Of a stretch of DNA of 64,000 nucleotides, positions 1-8,713 are shown piece by piece. Below the pieces are notes generated by a model that was not told where the DNA came from, did no database searches, and saw only the letters and a program-made list of their open reading frames with translations. How positions within the stretch are numbered: position 1 is the stretch's first letter; each line of letters starts with the position of its first letter. Source of the DNA: Streptomyces sp. TBY4 (GTDB taxonomy: Bacteria > Actinomycetota > Actinomycetes > Streptomycetales > Streptomycetaceae); the NCBI RefSeq assembly GCF_024213195.1, contig NZ_JANAVF010000002.1, forward strand, positions 248,001-312,000. Reading direction: 5' to 3'. The translations under genes were made by a program, and so were the position numbers.

Positions 1-527
<527 letters not shown>

Positions 528-534
528 ACGCTCC

Positions 535-2520
535 CTAGAGCCGTACGAGGGTGACCTCGGTCGCCTTCACGCTGGTCCACACCGGGGCGCCGTCGACGAT
601 GCCGAGTTCGGCGGCGGCCTCGGGGGTGATCTCGGCGACGAGGTCGGGCGCCTCGTCCGAGGCGATCAGCACGCGCAGGCGGCTGCCGACCGAGGTGATC
701 TCCCGTACCGTGCCGGGCCATACGTTACGAGGACTGCCGCCCGGGCGGTCCCGGTGCACGGACACCGCCTCCGGGGCGATGATCGCGAGCGCCTGAGTTC
801 CCTCGGGCAGCGCCTCGGCCACCACCAGGCGGCCCCCGGCGGCCAGTGCCAGCCCGTCCGCCGAGGCCGTTCCGGGCCAGGCATTGCGCCCCAGCATCCG
901 GGCCACCCACGGGGAGCGCGGGTGCCGGGTCACCTCGGAGGGCGGGGCGTCCTGCAGGGCCCGCCCGTCGGAGAGTACGAGGACCCGGTCGGCCAGGGAC
1001 ACCGCCTCGACGGGGTCGTGCGTGACGATCAGGCAGACCCCGCCGAAGCCGGCCAGATGGGTGCGCAGGGTGTGCCGGACCCGGGCGCGGGTGGTCTGGT
1101 CGAGGGCGGCGAGCGGCTCGTCGAGCAGCAGCAGCCGGGGCCGGGCGGCCAGCGCGCGGGCCAGCGCCACCCGCTGGGCCTGCCCGCCGGAGAGCTGGGC
1201 GGGTTTGCGGTGGGCGAGGTGCCCGACCCCGAGCCGGTCCAGCCAGGCCTGCGCCTCGGCCCGGGCCGCGGCCCTGGGCACCCGGCGGGCGCGCAGCCCG
1301 TACGCGGTGTTGGCGAGCGCGCTCAGGTGCGGGAACAGCGCGCCGTCCTGGGGGACCCAGGCGACCTGGCGCCGGTGCGGGGGCAGTTCGGTGACGTCGG
1401 TGTCGCCGAGGCGCAGCTCGGCGTGGGCGCGGGGGGTCAGGCCGAGCAGGGCGCGCAGCAGGGTGGTCTTGCCGGCGCCGTTCTCGCCGACGACGGCGAT
1501 GGTGGTGCCGGGTTCGGCGTCGAGGGTGAGCTCGTTGAAACCGGTGACGGTGGCGTGCAGCGGCCAGTGCCCGGCGTCGGTCCGAGCCACGCCCTCAGCC
1601 GGAGCCCCACCCTTGTCCGGAGCTCCGCCGTCGGCCTGAGCCCCGGCCGCTACGGGGCCCTCGGGATCCGGGCCGGCCGGCTCCTCGGCGACCACCGGCG
1701 CACCGGAGTCCTTGCGGGCGGCGGGCGTTCCCGTCCACCGGCCGCGCAGGGCGACGAGTACGGCCATGGCGATCACGAGCAGCAGCAGGGACACGGAGGT
1801 GGCGGCCTCGGGCTGGTCCTGGAGCAGCAGGTAGACCTGGAGCGGCAGGGTCTGGGTGGTGCCCGGAAGGTTGCCCGCGAAGGTGATGGTGGCGCCGAAC
1901 TCGCCGAGCGCCCGCGCCCAGGTCAGCGCTGCCCCGGCGATCAGACCCGGGGCCACCATCGGCAGCGTCACGGTGAAGAACACGCGCAGCGGCGTGGAAC
2001 CGAGGGAGGCCGCGGTCTCCTCGTAGCTCTGCTTGAGCCCGCCGAGCGCCCCCTCCAGGCTGATCACGAGGAAGGGCATCGCGACGAAGGTGGCCGCGAC
2101 CACCGCGCCCGAGGTGTGGAAGGGCAGGGTGATGCCGAAGGTGTCCTCCAGCCAGGGCCCGAGCAGCCCGCGCCGCCCGAAACCGAGCAGCAGGGCCACA
2201 CCGCCGACCGTGGGCGGCAGCACCATGGGGAGCAGGACCAGCGAGCGCACCAGCGCCTTGCCCTTGAACTCCACCCGGGCCAGCAGCCAGGCGAGCGGCA
2301 CCCCGAGGAGGAGCGAGAGGCCGAGGGCCCACAGGGACACGACCAGCGAGAGATGGAGCGCCTCGACCACACCGGGGCTGGTGAGGTGCGCGCCGAGATC
2401 GCTCCAGTGGGTGCGGGTGAGGATGCCGAGGAGCGGCATCAGCAGGAACGCCACGGCGAGCAGCGCGGGGAGCGCCAGCGCCACGGGGGGCCGGGTGCGG
2501 CGGGTACGGAGTCTGCTCAT
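535..2520 (-). CDS. modBC: Fused molybdate ABC transporter permease-ATPase (ModB-ModC)
   Basis: This is one 661-residue protein. Residues 1-260 form the inner-membrane permease, with about five or six hydrophobic segments and an EAA loop near 168-192 (EETAASLGSTPLRVFF). Residues 262-320 are an Ala/Gly/Pro-rich linker. Residues 320-520 are the ATPase: Walker A GENGAGKTT at 345-353, signature LSGGQ 443-447, Walker B LLLLDEP 463-469, H-loop His501. The C-terminal 100 residues resemble a TOBE domain, which binds oxyanion in ModC. In most bacteria permease and ATPase are separate genes. Together with ModA just upstream it would import molybdate (or tungstate) for molybdenum cofactor. A strong hairpin lies between modA and this gene. 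Confidence 0.93.
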   Translation of the reverse strand: MSRLRTRRTRPPVALALPALLAVAFLLMPLLGILTRTHWSDLGAHLTSPGVVEALHLSLVVSLWALGLSLLLGVPLAWLLARVEFKGKALVRSLVLLPMVLPPTVGGVALLLGFGRRGLLGPWLEDTFGITLPFHTSGAVVAATFVAMPFLVISLEGALGGLKQSYEETAASLGSTPLRVFFTVTLPMVAPGLIAGAALTWARALGEFGATITFAGNLPGTTQTLPLQVYLLLQDQPEAATSVSLLLLVIAMAVLVALRGRWTGTPAARKDSGAPVVAEEPAGPDPEGPVAAGAQADGGAPDKGGAPAEGVARTDAGHWPLHATVTGFNELTLDAEPGTTIAVVGENGAGKTTLLRALLGLTPRAHAELRLGDTDVTELPPHRRQVAWVPQDGALFPHLSALANTAYGLRARRVPRAAARAEAQAWLDRLGVGHLAHRKPAQLSGGQAQRVALARALAARPRLLLLDEPLAALDQTTRARVRHTLRTHLAGFGGVCLIVTHDPVEAVSLADRVLVLSDGRALQDAPPSEVTRHPRSPWVARMLGRNAWPGTASADGLALAAGGRLVVAEALPEGTQALAIIAPEAVSVHRDRPGGSPRNVWPGTVREITSVGSRLRVLIASDEAPDLVAEITPEAAAELGIVDGAPVWTSVKATEVTLVRL

Positions 2521-2609
2521 ATGGGTTCCTGGCCGGGTACGTAGGGACGCCGCCGGGTACGTGGGGAGGCCCGGGCGGCGTGTGAAGCGTAATGCGGTGG
2601 ACGGCAGAC

Positions 2610-2652
2610 GAAGAGGGACCGCCCGTCCCCCCGGACCGGGCGGTCCCTCTTC
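2610..2652 (-). terminator. Perfect 16-bp hairpin between modA and modBC
   Basis: The arms at 2610-2625 and 2637-2652 are perfectly complementary (GAAGAGGGACCGCCCG and its reverse complement) with an 11-base loop. It lies 22 bases downstream of the modA stop and about 90 bases before modBC. No T-run follows, as is usual for Streptomyces terminators. In this position it would lower modBC relative to modA, or protect the modA mRNA 3' end. Confidence 0.8.
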
Positions 2653-2673
2653 CTCACCGGGCTCGGCAGGCGG

Positions 2674-3489
2674 TTACGCCTTCTGGAAGCCCGCGTCCTG
2701 GAGGATCTTCTGGGCCTCCGGGCCGTTCAGCCAGGCCACGAACGCGGCCGCGGCCTCGGCGTTCTTGGAACCCTTCAGCGTGGCGGCCGGGTACGAGGCC
2801 ACGGCGTTCTCGGCGTCCGGGATGTCCACGACGACGACCTTGTCACCGGACTTGAGGGTGTCGGTCTTGTAGACGAGACCGGCGTCGGCCTCGCCCAGCT
2901 CGACCTTGCTCAGCACGGCGCGGACGTTCGGCTCCTGGGAGACCGGCTTCACCACGATCTGCTGGGCGTCGAGGATCTGCTTGCTGTAGCGGCCCACCGG
3001 GACCTCGGGCGCGGCCAGCACCACCTTGAGCTTGGTGTCGGCGAGGTCCTTGAGGGCGGCGACCTTGAACGGGTTGCCCTTGCCGGTGGCGATGACCAGA
3101 CGGTTCTTGGCGATGATCGCCGGGTCGTTGGTCTCGGCCTTCAGGCCGTCCATCGTCTTGGTGTCGGCGGTGACCAGTGCGTCGGCCGGGGCGCCCTGCT
3201 TGACCTGCGCGGCGAGCTCCTGCGAACCGGCGAAGGAGAAGGTGACCTTGGTCCCCGGGTGGGTCTTCTCGTACTCCGCGCCGGCGGCCTTGAAGACGTC
3301 GGTGAGGGAGGAGGCGGCGAGGACCGTCAGGTTCGCGGCCTTGGGCGCGGCGGAGGCGGAGGCGCTCGGGGAGGCGGCCGCGTCCTTCTTGTCGTCGCTG
3401 CTGCCGCAGGCGGCGAGCGCCGGCACGAGCAGGGCGGCGGAGAGGGCGAGCGCGGCGGTGCGGCGGTTCAGGGGCAGGATCGGGGACAT
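2674..3489 (-). CDS. modA: Molybdate-binding lipoprotein of ABC transporter (ModA)
   Basis: 271 residues. The N-terminus is a lipoprotein signal (positively charged start, hydrophobic stretch, lipobox LAAC), so the mature protein is anchored outside the membrane by its Cys. The rest matches the periplasmic binding protein fold of ModA: NLTVLAASSLTDVFKAAG near the start of the mature part, TFSFAGSQELAAQVKQGAPAD, and an ending PEAQKILQDAGFQKA typical of the family. It captures molybdate and delivers it to the fused ModBC transporter encoded next. The order regulator, modA, modBC on one strand suggests one transcription unit, with a hairpin before modBC setting the ratio. Confidence 0.93.
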   Translation of the reverse strand: MSPILPLNRRTAALALSAALLVPALAACGSSDDKKDAAASPSASASAAPKAANLTVLAASSLTDVFKAAGAEYEKTHPGTKVTFSFAGSQELAAQVKQGAPADALVTADTKTMDGLKAETNDPAIIAKNRLVIATGKGNPFKVAALKDLADTKLKVVLAAPEVPVGRYSKQILDAQQIVVKPVSQEPNVRAVLSKVELGEADAGLVYKTDTLKSGDKVVVVDIPDAENAVASYPAATLKGSKNAEAAAAFVAWLNGPEAQKILQDAGFQKA

Positions 3490-3655
3490 GAGCTGGTGCT
3501 CCTCGGTCGGGTCGGCGGCCGGCCTGGTGCCGGATCCGCGCGGTGGTGACCCGCGCCGGTGACGGGCGGAGCGGGTGGGGACGCGTGGTGCTGAGCGGTG
3601 CTGGACCTGGTGGTGCGGGGCGGTGCCCGGTGGTGCCGGGCGGCGCGCGGCGCGG

Positions 3656-4051
3656 TCAGGCGCGGTCGATGTGCACGCTGGTCGACTTCACGCGGGCGGT
3701 GGCCCGCATGCCGACCCGCAGTCCGAGCTCGTCGACGGCCTCCCGGGTGAGGAGGGAGACCAGGCGGTGCGGACCGGCCTGGATCTCGACCTGGGCGGCC
3801 ACGTCGCCGAGCTTGACGGCGGTGACGATGCCCGGGAAGGCGTTGCGCGCCGAGGTGTAGGTCTCCCCGTCCTCGGTGTGGGCCCCCTGCGCCACCTCGA
3901 TCGAGAAGGCGGCCAGGGCGCGGCCGTCGATCAGACGGCGACCGCCCTCGTCGCGATGGGTCGCGACGCGGCCGGCGTCGGCCCAGCGGCGCGCGGTGTC
4001 CGGGCTGACGCCCAGAAGGCGGGCCGCCTGACCGATGGTGTAGGACTGCAT
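3656..4051 (-). CDS. HTH-Mop (TOBE) molybdate-responsive regulator
   Basis: 131 residues from ATG 4051. Residues 4-50 are a MerR/excisionase-type winged helix (TIGQAARLLGVSPDTARRWADAG). Residues 65-131 are a Mop/TOBE oxyanion-binding domain (ARNAFPGIVTAVKLGDVAAQVEI, MRATARVKSTSVHID). This layout is the compact actinobacterial counterpart of ModE, which senses molybdate and controls its transporter. The frame runs further upstream, but ATG 4051 starts the conserved HTH. A good -35/-10 pair (TTGCAA, 18 bases, TACCTT) ends 7 bases before this ATG, so the message may be leaderless. It is the first gene of the mod group, 166 bases before modA. Self-regulation is inference. Confidence 0.85.
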   Translation of the reverse strand: MQSYTIGQAARLLGVSPDTARRWADAGRVATHRDEGGRRLIDGRALAAFSIEVAQGAHTEDGETYTSARNAFPGIVTAVKLGDVAAQVEIQAGPHRLVSLLTREAVDELGLRVGMRATARVKSTSVHIDRA

Positions 4052-4058
4052 GTGCGAC

Positions 4059-4088
4059 AAGGTAGGGGCACGTGTGCAGCATTTGCAA
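4059..4088 (-). promoter_or_regulatory. Promoter of the mod regulator, probably leaderless
   Basis: On the minus strand TTGCAA (4088-4083) is followed after 18 bases by TACCTT (4064-4059). Transcription would start about 7 bases later, at the ATG at 4051. TTGCAA is itself a palindrome, and a GGAT-gat-ATCC inverted repeat sits just upstream (4097-4107), a possible operator. Confidence 0.5.
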
Positions 4089-4210
4089 TTCCATTGGGAT
4101 GATATCCATGGCAGATACCCAAGGCCTTGTCGTAACCGCCAAAAGTGGTTCCGGTTCCGCCGGGCTCGGGCGGCCCGCCCCGGTCTCCCGCGCCTCGCTA
4201 GAGTCGGGGC

Positions 4211-4606
4211 ATGGCTGAAGAGGGAACCGCGGGTGCGGAGTCGGGGTCGGCGCGGGTCGACGTGTGGATCTGGTCGGTCCGGCTGACGAAGACGCGGGCG
4301 GTCGCCGCCGCGGCGTGCCGGGCGGGACACGTGAGGGTCAACGGGGAGCGCGCGAAGCCGGCGCAGGCGGTGCGGGCCGGTGACGAGGTGCGCCTCTTCC
4401 ATGCGGGGCGCGAGCGCATCGTGGTGGTCCGGCGCCCGGTGTCCAAGCGGGTCGGCGCCCCGGTCGCCGCGGAATGCCTGACCGACAACAGCCCGCCGCC
4501 CCCGACCCCGGTGGAGGCGGCGGTGGTCGGCATCCGCGACCGCGGCGCGGGCCGCCCGACGAAGCGCGAACGCCGCGAGATCGACACCCTGCGCGGCGGC
4601 CGGTAG
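4211..4606 (+). CDS. RNA-binding S4 domain protein, Hsp15-like
   Basis: 131 residues. The N-terminal half is an S4 domain (DVWIWSVRLTKTRAVAAAACRAGHVRVNG), which binds structured RNA. The tail is basic and ends in GRPTKRERREIDTLRGGR, as in HslR/Hsp15, which rescues stalled 50S subunits with nascent chains. The start ATG 4211 has no clear ribosome-binding site. TAGAGT (4199-4204), a good -10, ends 6 bases upstream, so the transcript is probably leaderless. It is divergent from the mod regulator. Confidence 0.88.
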   Translation: MAEEGTAGAESGSARVDVWIWSVRLTKTRAVAAAACRAGHVRVNGERAKPAQAVRAGDEVRLFHAGRERIVVVRRPVSKRVGAPVAAECLTDNSPPPPTPVEAAVVGIRDRGAGRPTKRERREIDTLRGGR

Positions 4607-4811
4607 CCGCCGACACCGGCGAAGCATCAAGGGCACCGCCCCGGGCTGTGCCCGCCCCGGGCTGTGCCCGATCCTGTGGCTGTCGCGGCTCCCGTCACTC
4701 CCGCAGCAGCCGCCCTGTGGGGTGCGTGCAGCATCGGAGTCGACTTGTCGATCTCCCTTGCGCCCATGTCTCGGCCGCGCGCAGCCGTGTTGAGAAAATT
4801 TCTGCAAGCCA

Positions 4812-4832
4812 TTGCGGTCGTTCTCCCCGCAA
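4812..4832. promoter_or_regulatory. Operator-like inverted repeat 1 upstream of amylase
   Basis: TTGCGG at 4812-4817 and CCGCAA at 4827-4832 form perfect 6-base arms with a 9-base spacer. A related CTGCAAG lies just before (4802-4808). The half-site resembles those described for LacI-family (MalR/Reg1-type) control of Streptomyces amylase genes; that link is from memory. Confidence 0.45.
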
Positions 4833-4921
4833 AGGGTCCCTTCGGGCTGCCCCGACGCGCCCAGTGGCGAGATTTCCGGTTCACAAGGGCTTCACGTGCT
4901 GGTGACGGCTGGATAACCTCC

Positions 4922-4941
4922 CCGCAAAACCTTGCGGCAAG
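4922..4941. promoter_or_regulatory. Operator-like inverted repeat 2 upstream of amylase
   Basis: CCGCAA (4922-4927) and TTGCGG (4932-4937) are the same half-sites in the opposite order. They overlap a perfect palindrome CTTGCGGCAAG (4931-4941). The site sits about 55 bases before the TTG start, where a repressor would block transcription or early elongation. Confidence 0.5.
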
Positions 4942-4995
4942 TTTTCAATGCCGCGAAGCCGCAGGGCTGTTGGGCCCCGCTTCGAGGAGCAGACC

Positions 4996-7900
4996 TTGAG
5001 ATCACGTACGCGATCACATCCCAGAGGGCGGTCCGCAGCCCTGGCCCTGGCCGTCGCCGGATGTCTGGCGGCCGCACTGCCCGCCGCCGGAGCCTCGCTC
5101 GCCGAGGCGGCCACGACCGCCCCCGCCGCCGCGACGGCTGCAGGCGACGGCACGGCGACGGTCTTCTACTACACCAAGACCCGCAACTGGGCCGCATACA
5201 ACCTGCATTGGGCCCCCGACGGCGGCAGCTGGACGACCGTGCCCGGCACCGGGATGGAAGCCGCCTGCACCGACTGGGTGAAGAAGACCGTCAGCCTCGG
5301 CGCGGCCGCCGGCCTCCAGGCGACCTTCAACAACGGCCAGGGGACCTGGGACAACAACGGGGGCAAGAACTACGCCCTGGGCACCGGGGTCATCACCGTC
5401 AAGGACGGGGTCGTGGCGCACAGCGACCCCTGCGCCGCGGACCCCGGCACCGGTACGGGAACCGGCGCGAGCGCCACCGTCTACTACGCGACGTCGACCG
5501 TCGGCTGGCCGACCGTCAACCTGCACTGGGCCCCGACGGGCGGCTCCTGGACCACCGTCCCCGGCACCGGCATGGAGCCGGCCTGCGCGGGCTGGGTGAA
5601 GAAGACGGTCTCCCTCGGTTCGGCCACCGGGCTCGCCGCCACCTTCAACAACGGCAACGGCACCTGGGACAACAACAACGGCAGGAACTACGCCCTCGGG
5701 ACGGGCCTGTCCACGGTGAACAACACCCAGGTCACCGCCAACGCCGCCGATCCCTGCGCCGCCGTCGTCCCCGACACCACCGCGCCCACCGTGCCCGCGA
5801 ACCCGCGGGCCACCGCCACCGGCGTGTCCACCGTCGTCACCTGGGACGCCGCGACCGACGACCGGGGGGTGACCGGCTACCAGGTGACCCGCTCGGGCGG
5901 CACCAAGGGAACCGTGGTCACCTCCGTCACCTCCACGGTCCTCACCGAATCCGGTCTGGAGGAGAACACCGCCTACACCTACACGGTCAAGGCCGTGGAC
6001 GCCGCCGGGAACCTCTCGGGCTCCTCCGCCGAGGCCGTCGCCACCACCGGCACCCGGCCCCCGGCCCCGGCCGGATCCGCGCCGCTGGGCGGCGACCCGC
6101 GCAAGGACCCGATCTACTTCGTGATGACCGCCCGCTTCAACGACGGCGACAGCGCCAACAACCGGGGCGGCAGCCAGCACGTGAAGTCCGGGAACGCCGC
6201 GAACAGCGACCCCATGTTCCGGGGCGACTTCAAGGGGCTGGTCGAGAAGCTCGACTACGTCAAGGCCCTCGGGTTCTCCGCGATCTGGATCACTCCGGTG
6301 GTGCTGAACCGCTCCGACTACGACTACCACGGCTACCACGGCTACGACTTCTACAAGGTCGACCCGCGCCTGGAATCGGCGGGCGCCTCCTACCAGGACC
6401 TGATCAACGCCGCCCACGCCAAGGGCGTCAAGATCTACCAGGACGTGGTCTACAACCACAGCGCCCGCTGGGGAGCCAAGGGGCTCTTCACCCCGACCGT
6501 CTACGGCGTGCGCGACGCGCAGTGGTCCTGGTACTACGACGAGAAGCAGGCCGGTTTCGAGTACGACGGCCTCACCGTGGATCCCAAGAGCGGGAAGTCG
6601 TACTACAACGGAGACCTGTGGTCCACGGCCGAGCCGACCGGGAACACCTGCGTCAACTGGGGCACGGCCACGCAGTACAAGAGCGCCGAGGGCTACACGA
6701 TCTACAACTGCCAGTGGCCCAACCCCACTTCGGGGATGTTCCCGAAGGCCCTGTTCCACAACTGCTGGATCGGCAACTGGGAGGGTGAGGATGCCCGTTC
6801 CTGCTGGATCCACGAGGACCTCGCGGACTTCAACACCGAGAACGCGGCCGTCCAGAACTACCTCATCGGCGCCTACAACAAGTACATAGACATGGGCGTC
6901 GACGGCTTCCGGGTCGACACGGCCGTGCACATCCCCCGCGTCACCTGGAACCGGCACTTCCTGCCCGCCATCCAGCAGCGCGTGGCCCAGCAGTTCGGCG
7001 CCGAGAAGGCCCGGGACTTCTACGTGTTCGGCGAGGTCGGTTCCTTCGTCAACGACAAGTGGAACCGCGGCTCGGCCAACCAGTCCGCCCAGTACTACAC
7101 CTGGAAGGAGTCCGCGACGTACAGCGCGGACGACGCCACCGCGGCCGTCCAGCAGTACACGACCGACAACGACCCGGCCAGGCAGCCGACCAGCACCAAC
7201 GCCTTCCTCAACGGGAACCTCTACCACGCCCCGGACCACAGCAGGTTCTCCGGCATGAACGTCATCGACATGCGCATGCACATGAACTTCGGCGACGCGA
7301 ACAACGCCTTCCAGAACGGCAAGGACTCCGACGACAGCTACAACGACGCCACCTACAACGTCGTCTACGTCGACAGCCACGACTTCGGCCCCGGGAAGTC
7401 CTCCACCCGCTACGCGGGCGGCACCGACGCCTGGGCCGAGAACATGGCCCTGATGTGGACCTTCCGCGGCATCCCGACCCTGTACTACGGCTCCGAGACC
7501 GAGTTCCAGGCCGGCAAGCAGATCGACTGCGGCCCGACCTGCCCGCTCGCCGGCACCGGCCGCGCGTACTACGGGGACAAGATCGCCGGAACGGTCACCG
7601 CCTCCGGCTTCTCCAAGGTCGCCACCGCCACCGGCCCCGTCGCCGCCACCCTGGAATCCCCGCTGGTCAAGCACGTCCAGCGGCTGAACGAGATCCGGCG
7701 CGCGGTGCCCGCGCTCCAGATGGGCCAGTACTCCACCGAGGGCGTCTCGGGCGGCATGGCCTTCAAGCGCCGCTACACCGACACCGCCACCGGAGTGGAC
7801 AGCTTCGCCCTGGTGGCCGTCACCGGCGGCGCCACCTACACGGGCGTGCCCAACGGCACGTACAAGGACGCCGTCACCGGAGACGTCAAGACCGTCACCG

Positions 7901-8019
7901 GCGGCACCCTGTCCGTCCCCGCCCCCGGAAAGGGCAACATGCGGGTCTACGTGCTCGACCTGGGCGGCAGCAACGCCGCCCCCGGCAAGGTGGGCACGGC
8001 CGGGCCCTACCTGAAGTAG
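4996..8019 (+). CDS. Secreted alpha-amylase: two CBM25, Fn3, GH13
   Basis: The start is TTG 4996, preceded by GAGGAG with good spacing; it directly begins a signal peptide (basic start, hydrophobic residues 14-34). Mature order: CBM25 starch-binding domain (about 53-145), a second CBM25 (159-250; both carry NLHWAP, WTTVPGTGME and GTWDNN), fibronectin III (260-350), then a GH13 barrel (371 to near 960). The four GH13 regions are present: DVVYNH from 483, GFRVDTAVH with nucleophile Asp641, acid/base Glu680 in FGEVG, and VDSHD with Asp796. It degrades starch outside the cell; two CBM25 modules suggest binding of raw granules. An ATG 48 bases upstream is in frame but has no ribosome-binding site. 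Confidence 0.93.
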   Translation: MRSRTRSHPRGRSAALALAVAGCLAAALPAAGASLAEAATTAPAAATAAGDGTATVFYYTKTRNWAAYNLHWAPDGGSWTTVPGTGMEAACTDWVKKTVSLGAAAGLQATFNNGQGTWDNNGGKNYALGTGVITVKDGVVAHSDPCAADPGTGTGTGASATVYYATSTVGWPTVNLHWAPTGGSWTTVPGTGMEPACAGWVKKTVSLGSATGLAATFNNGNGTWDNNNGRNYALGTGLSTVNNTQVTANAADPCAAVVPDTTAPTVPANPRATATGVSTVVTWDAATDDRGVTGYQVTRSGGTKGTVVTSVTSTVLTESGLEENTAYTYTVKAVDAAGNLSGSSAEAVATTGTRPPAPAGSAPLGGDPRKDPIYFVMTARFNDGDSANNRGGSQHVKSGNAANSDPMFRGDFKGLVEKLDYVKALGFSAIWITPVVLNRSDYDYHGYHGYDFYKVDPRLESAGASYQDLINAAHAKGVKIYQDVVYNHSARWGAKGLFTPTVYGVRDAQWSWYYDEKQAGFEYDGLTVDPKSGKSYYNGDLWSTAEPTGNTCVNWGTATQYKSAEGYTIYNCQWPNPTSGMFPKALFHNCWIGNWEGEDARSCWIHEDLADFNTENAAVQNYLIGAYNKYIDMGVDGFRVDTAVHIPRVTWNRHFLPAIQQRVAQQFGAEKARDFYVFGEVGSFVNDKWNRGSANQSAQYYTWKESATYSADDATAAVQQYTTDNDPARQPTSTNAFLNGNLYHAPDHSRFSGMNVIDMRMHMNFGDANNAFQNGKDSDDSYNDATYNVVYVDSHDFGPGKSSTRYAGGTDAWAENMALMWTFRGIPTLYYGSETEFQAGKQIDCGPTCPLAGTGRAYYGDKIAGTVTASGFSKVATATGPVAATLESPLVKHVQRLNEIRRAVPALQMGQYSTEGVSGGMAFKRRYTDTATGVDSFALVAVTGGATYTGVPNGTYKDAVTGDVKTVTGGTLSVPAPGKGNMRVYVLDLGGSNAAPGKVGTAGPYLK

Positions 8020-8020
8020 T

Positions 8021-8042
8021 ACGGGCGGCGCAGGCTGCCCGT
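8021..8042. terminator. Bidirectional hairpin between amylase and response regulator
   Basis: ACGGGC (8021-8026) and GCCCGT (8037-8042) are perfect arms, with further imperfect pairing inside. It lies in the 22-base gap between the convergent amylase and regulator genes and overlaps the regulator stop codon. Confidence 0.5.
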
Positions 8043-8713
8043 CAGCGCAGCAGGCCGGCCAGCAGCTCGCGCTGGTCGTTGGCGAGCAGGGCGAGCTGGG
8101 TGCGGTTGTCGAGGCCGCACTTGTGGAGGGCGCGGGAGAGATGGGTCTTGACCGTGCCCTCCGCGAGGCCGAGCCGATCGGCGATCTCGCGGTTGCCGAG
8201 ACCGTCGGCGAGCGCGATCACGCAGCGCAGCTCGCCCTGGGAGAGGGCGCGCAGGCGCGCCATCACCTCGGGCGTCGGCGCCGGATGGTGGTGGGTGGCG
8301 AACCGGCTCATGACGGTGGAGATCACGTCGGGGCTGAGCACGGCGCGGTGTCCGGCCGCGCTGTGCACCGCCTCCCGCATCTCCGCGCCCGAGGCGGTCT
8401 TCAGCAGGTAGCCGTCTGCGCCCGCCCGCCAGACCCGGGCCACCTGTTCCTCGTCCGCGATCGTCGTCAGGATGAGGATGCCGAGGCCCGGGTGGCTCTC
8501 GCGCAGCAGCCGGGCGGTCTCGGCGCCGTCCAGGCCGTCCGGCATGGCCAGGTCGAGGAGGACGACGTCGGGGGAGTGCGCGGCGACGGCCTCCAGGGCC
8601 TCGGAGCCGGTGCTCGCCTCGCCCACGACCTCGATCTCGTCCTGGACGGCGAGGATGGTCTTCAGTCCCGCGCGGATGACGTCCTCGTCATCGGTGATCA
8701 CGATACGGATCAC
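8042..8713 (-). CDS. NarL/LuxR-type response regulator
   Basis: 223 residues. The receiver domain covers residues 1-118: acidic pair near 8-10 (ITDDED), phosphoacceptor Asp54 in VVLLDLAMPDG, and conserved Lys in YLLKTASG. The C-terminal LuxR helix-turn-helix (about 155-215) contains LGNREIADRLGLAEGTVKTH. Start GTG 8713 overlaps the kinase stop (GTGA, 8710-8713) and has AAGGAG upstream, so the two are translationally coupled. It is a DNA-binding regulator phosphorylated by the adjacent kinase. The signal and targets are unknown. Confidence 0.93.
   Translation of the reverse strand: MIRIVITDDEDVIRAGLKTILAVQDEIEVVGEASTGSEALEAVAAHSPDVVLLDLAMPDGLDGAETARLLRESHPGLGILILTTIADEEQVARVWRAGADGYLLKTASGAEMREAVHSAAGHRAVLSPDVISTVMSRFATHHHPAPTPEVMARLRALSQGELRCVIALADGLGNREIADRLGLAEGTVKTHLSRALHKCGLDNRTQLALLANDQRELLAGLLR

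Larger units (their letters stand above)
4607..4995 (+). promoter_or_regulatory. Intergenic control region of the alpha-amylase
   Basis: This 389-base stretch holds no convincing gene. Its right half is locally less GC-rich than the flanks and carries TTGCGG/CCGCAA half-sites in inverted pairs (listed separately). The left part, to about 4735, is plain GC-rich spacer. I see no clear -35/-10 pair. Confidence 0.5.

Noticed and set aside
754..2544. Long open frame antisense to modBC (596 codons), and others such as 5014-7674 antisense to the amylase
   Set aside because: These are products of high third-position GC in the real genes; their translations are low-complexity Gly/Arg/Pro-rich and lack motifs.
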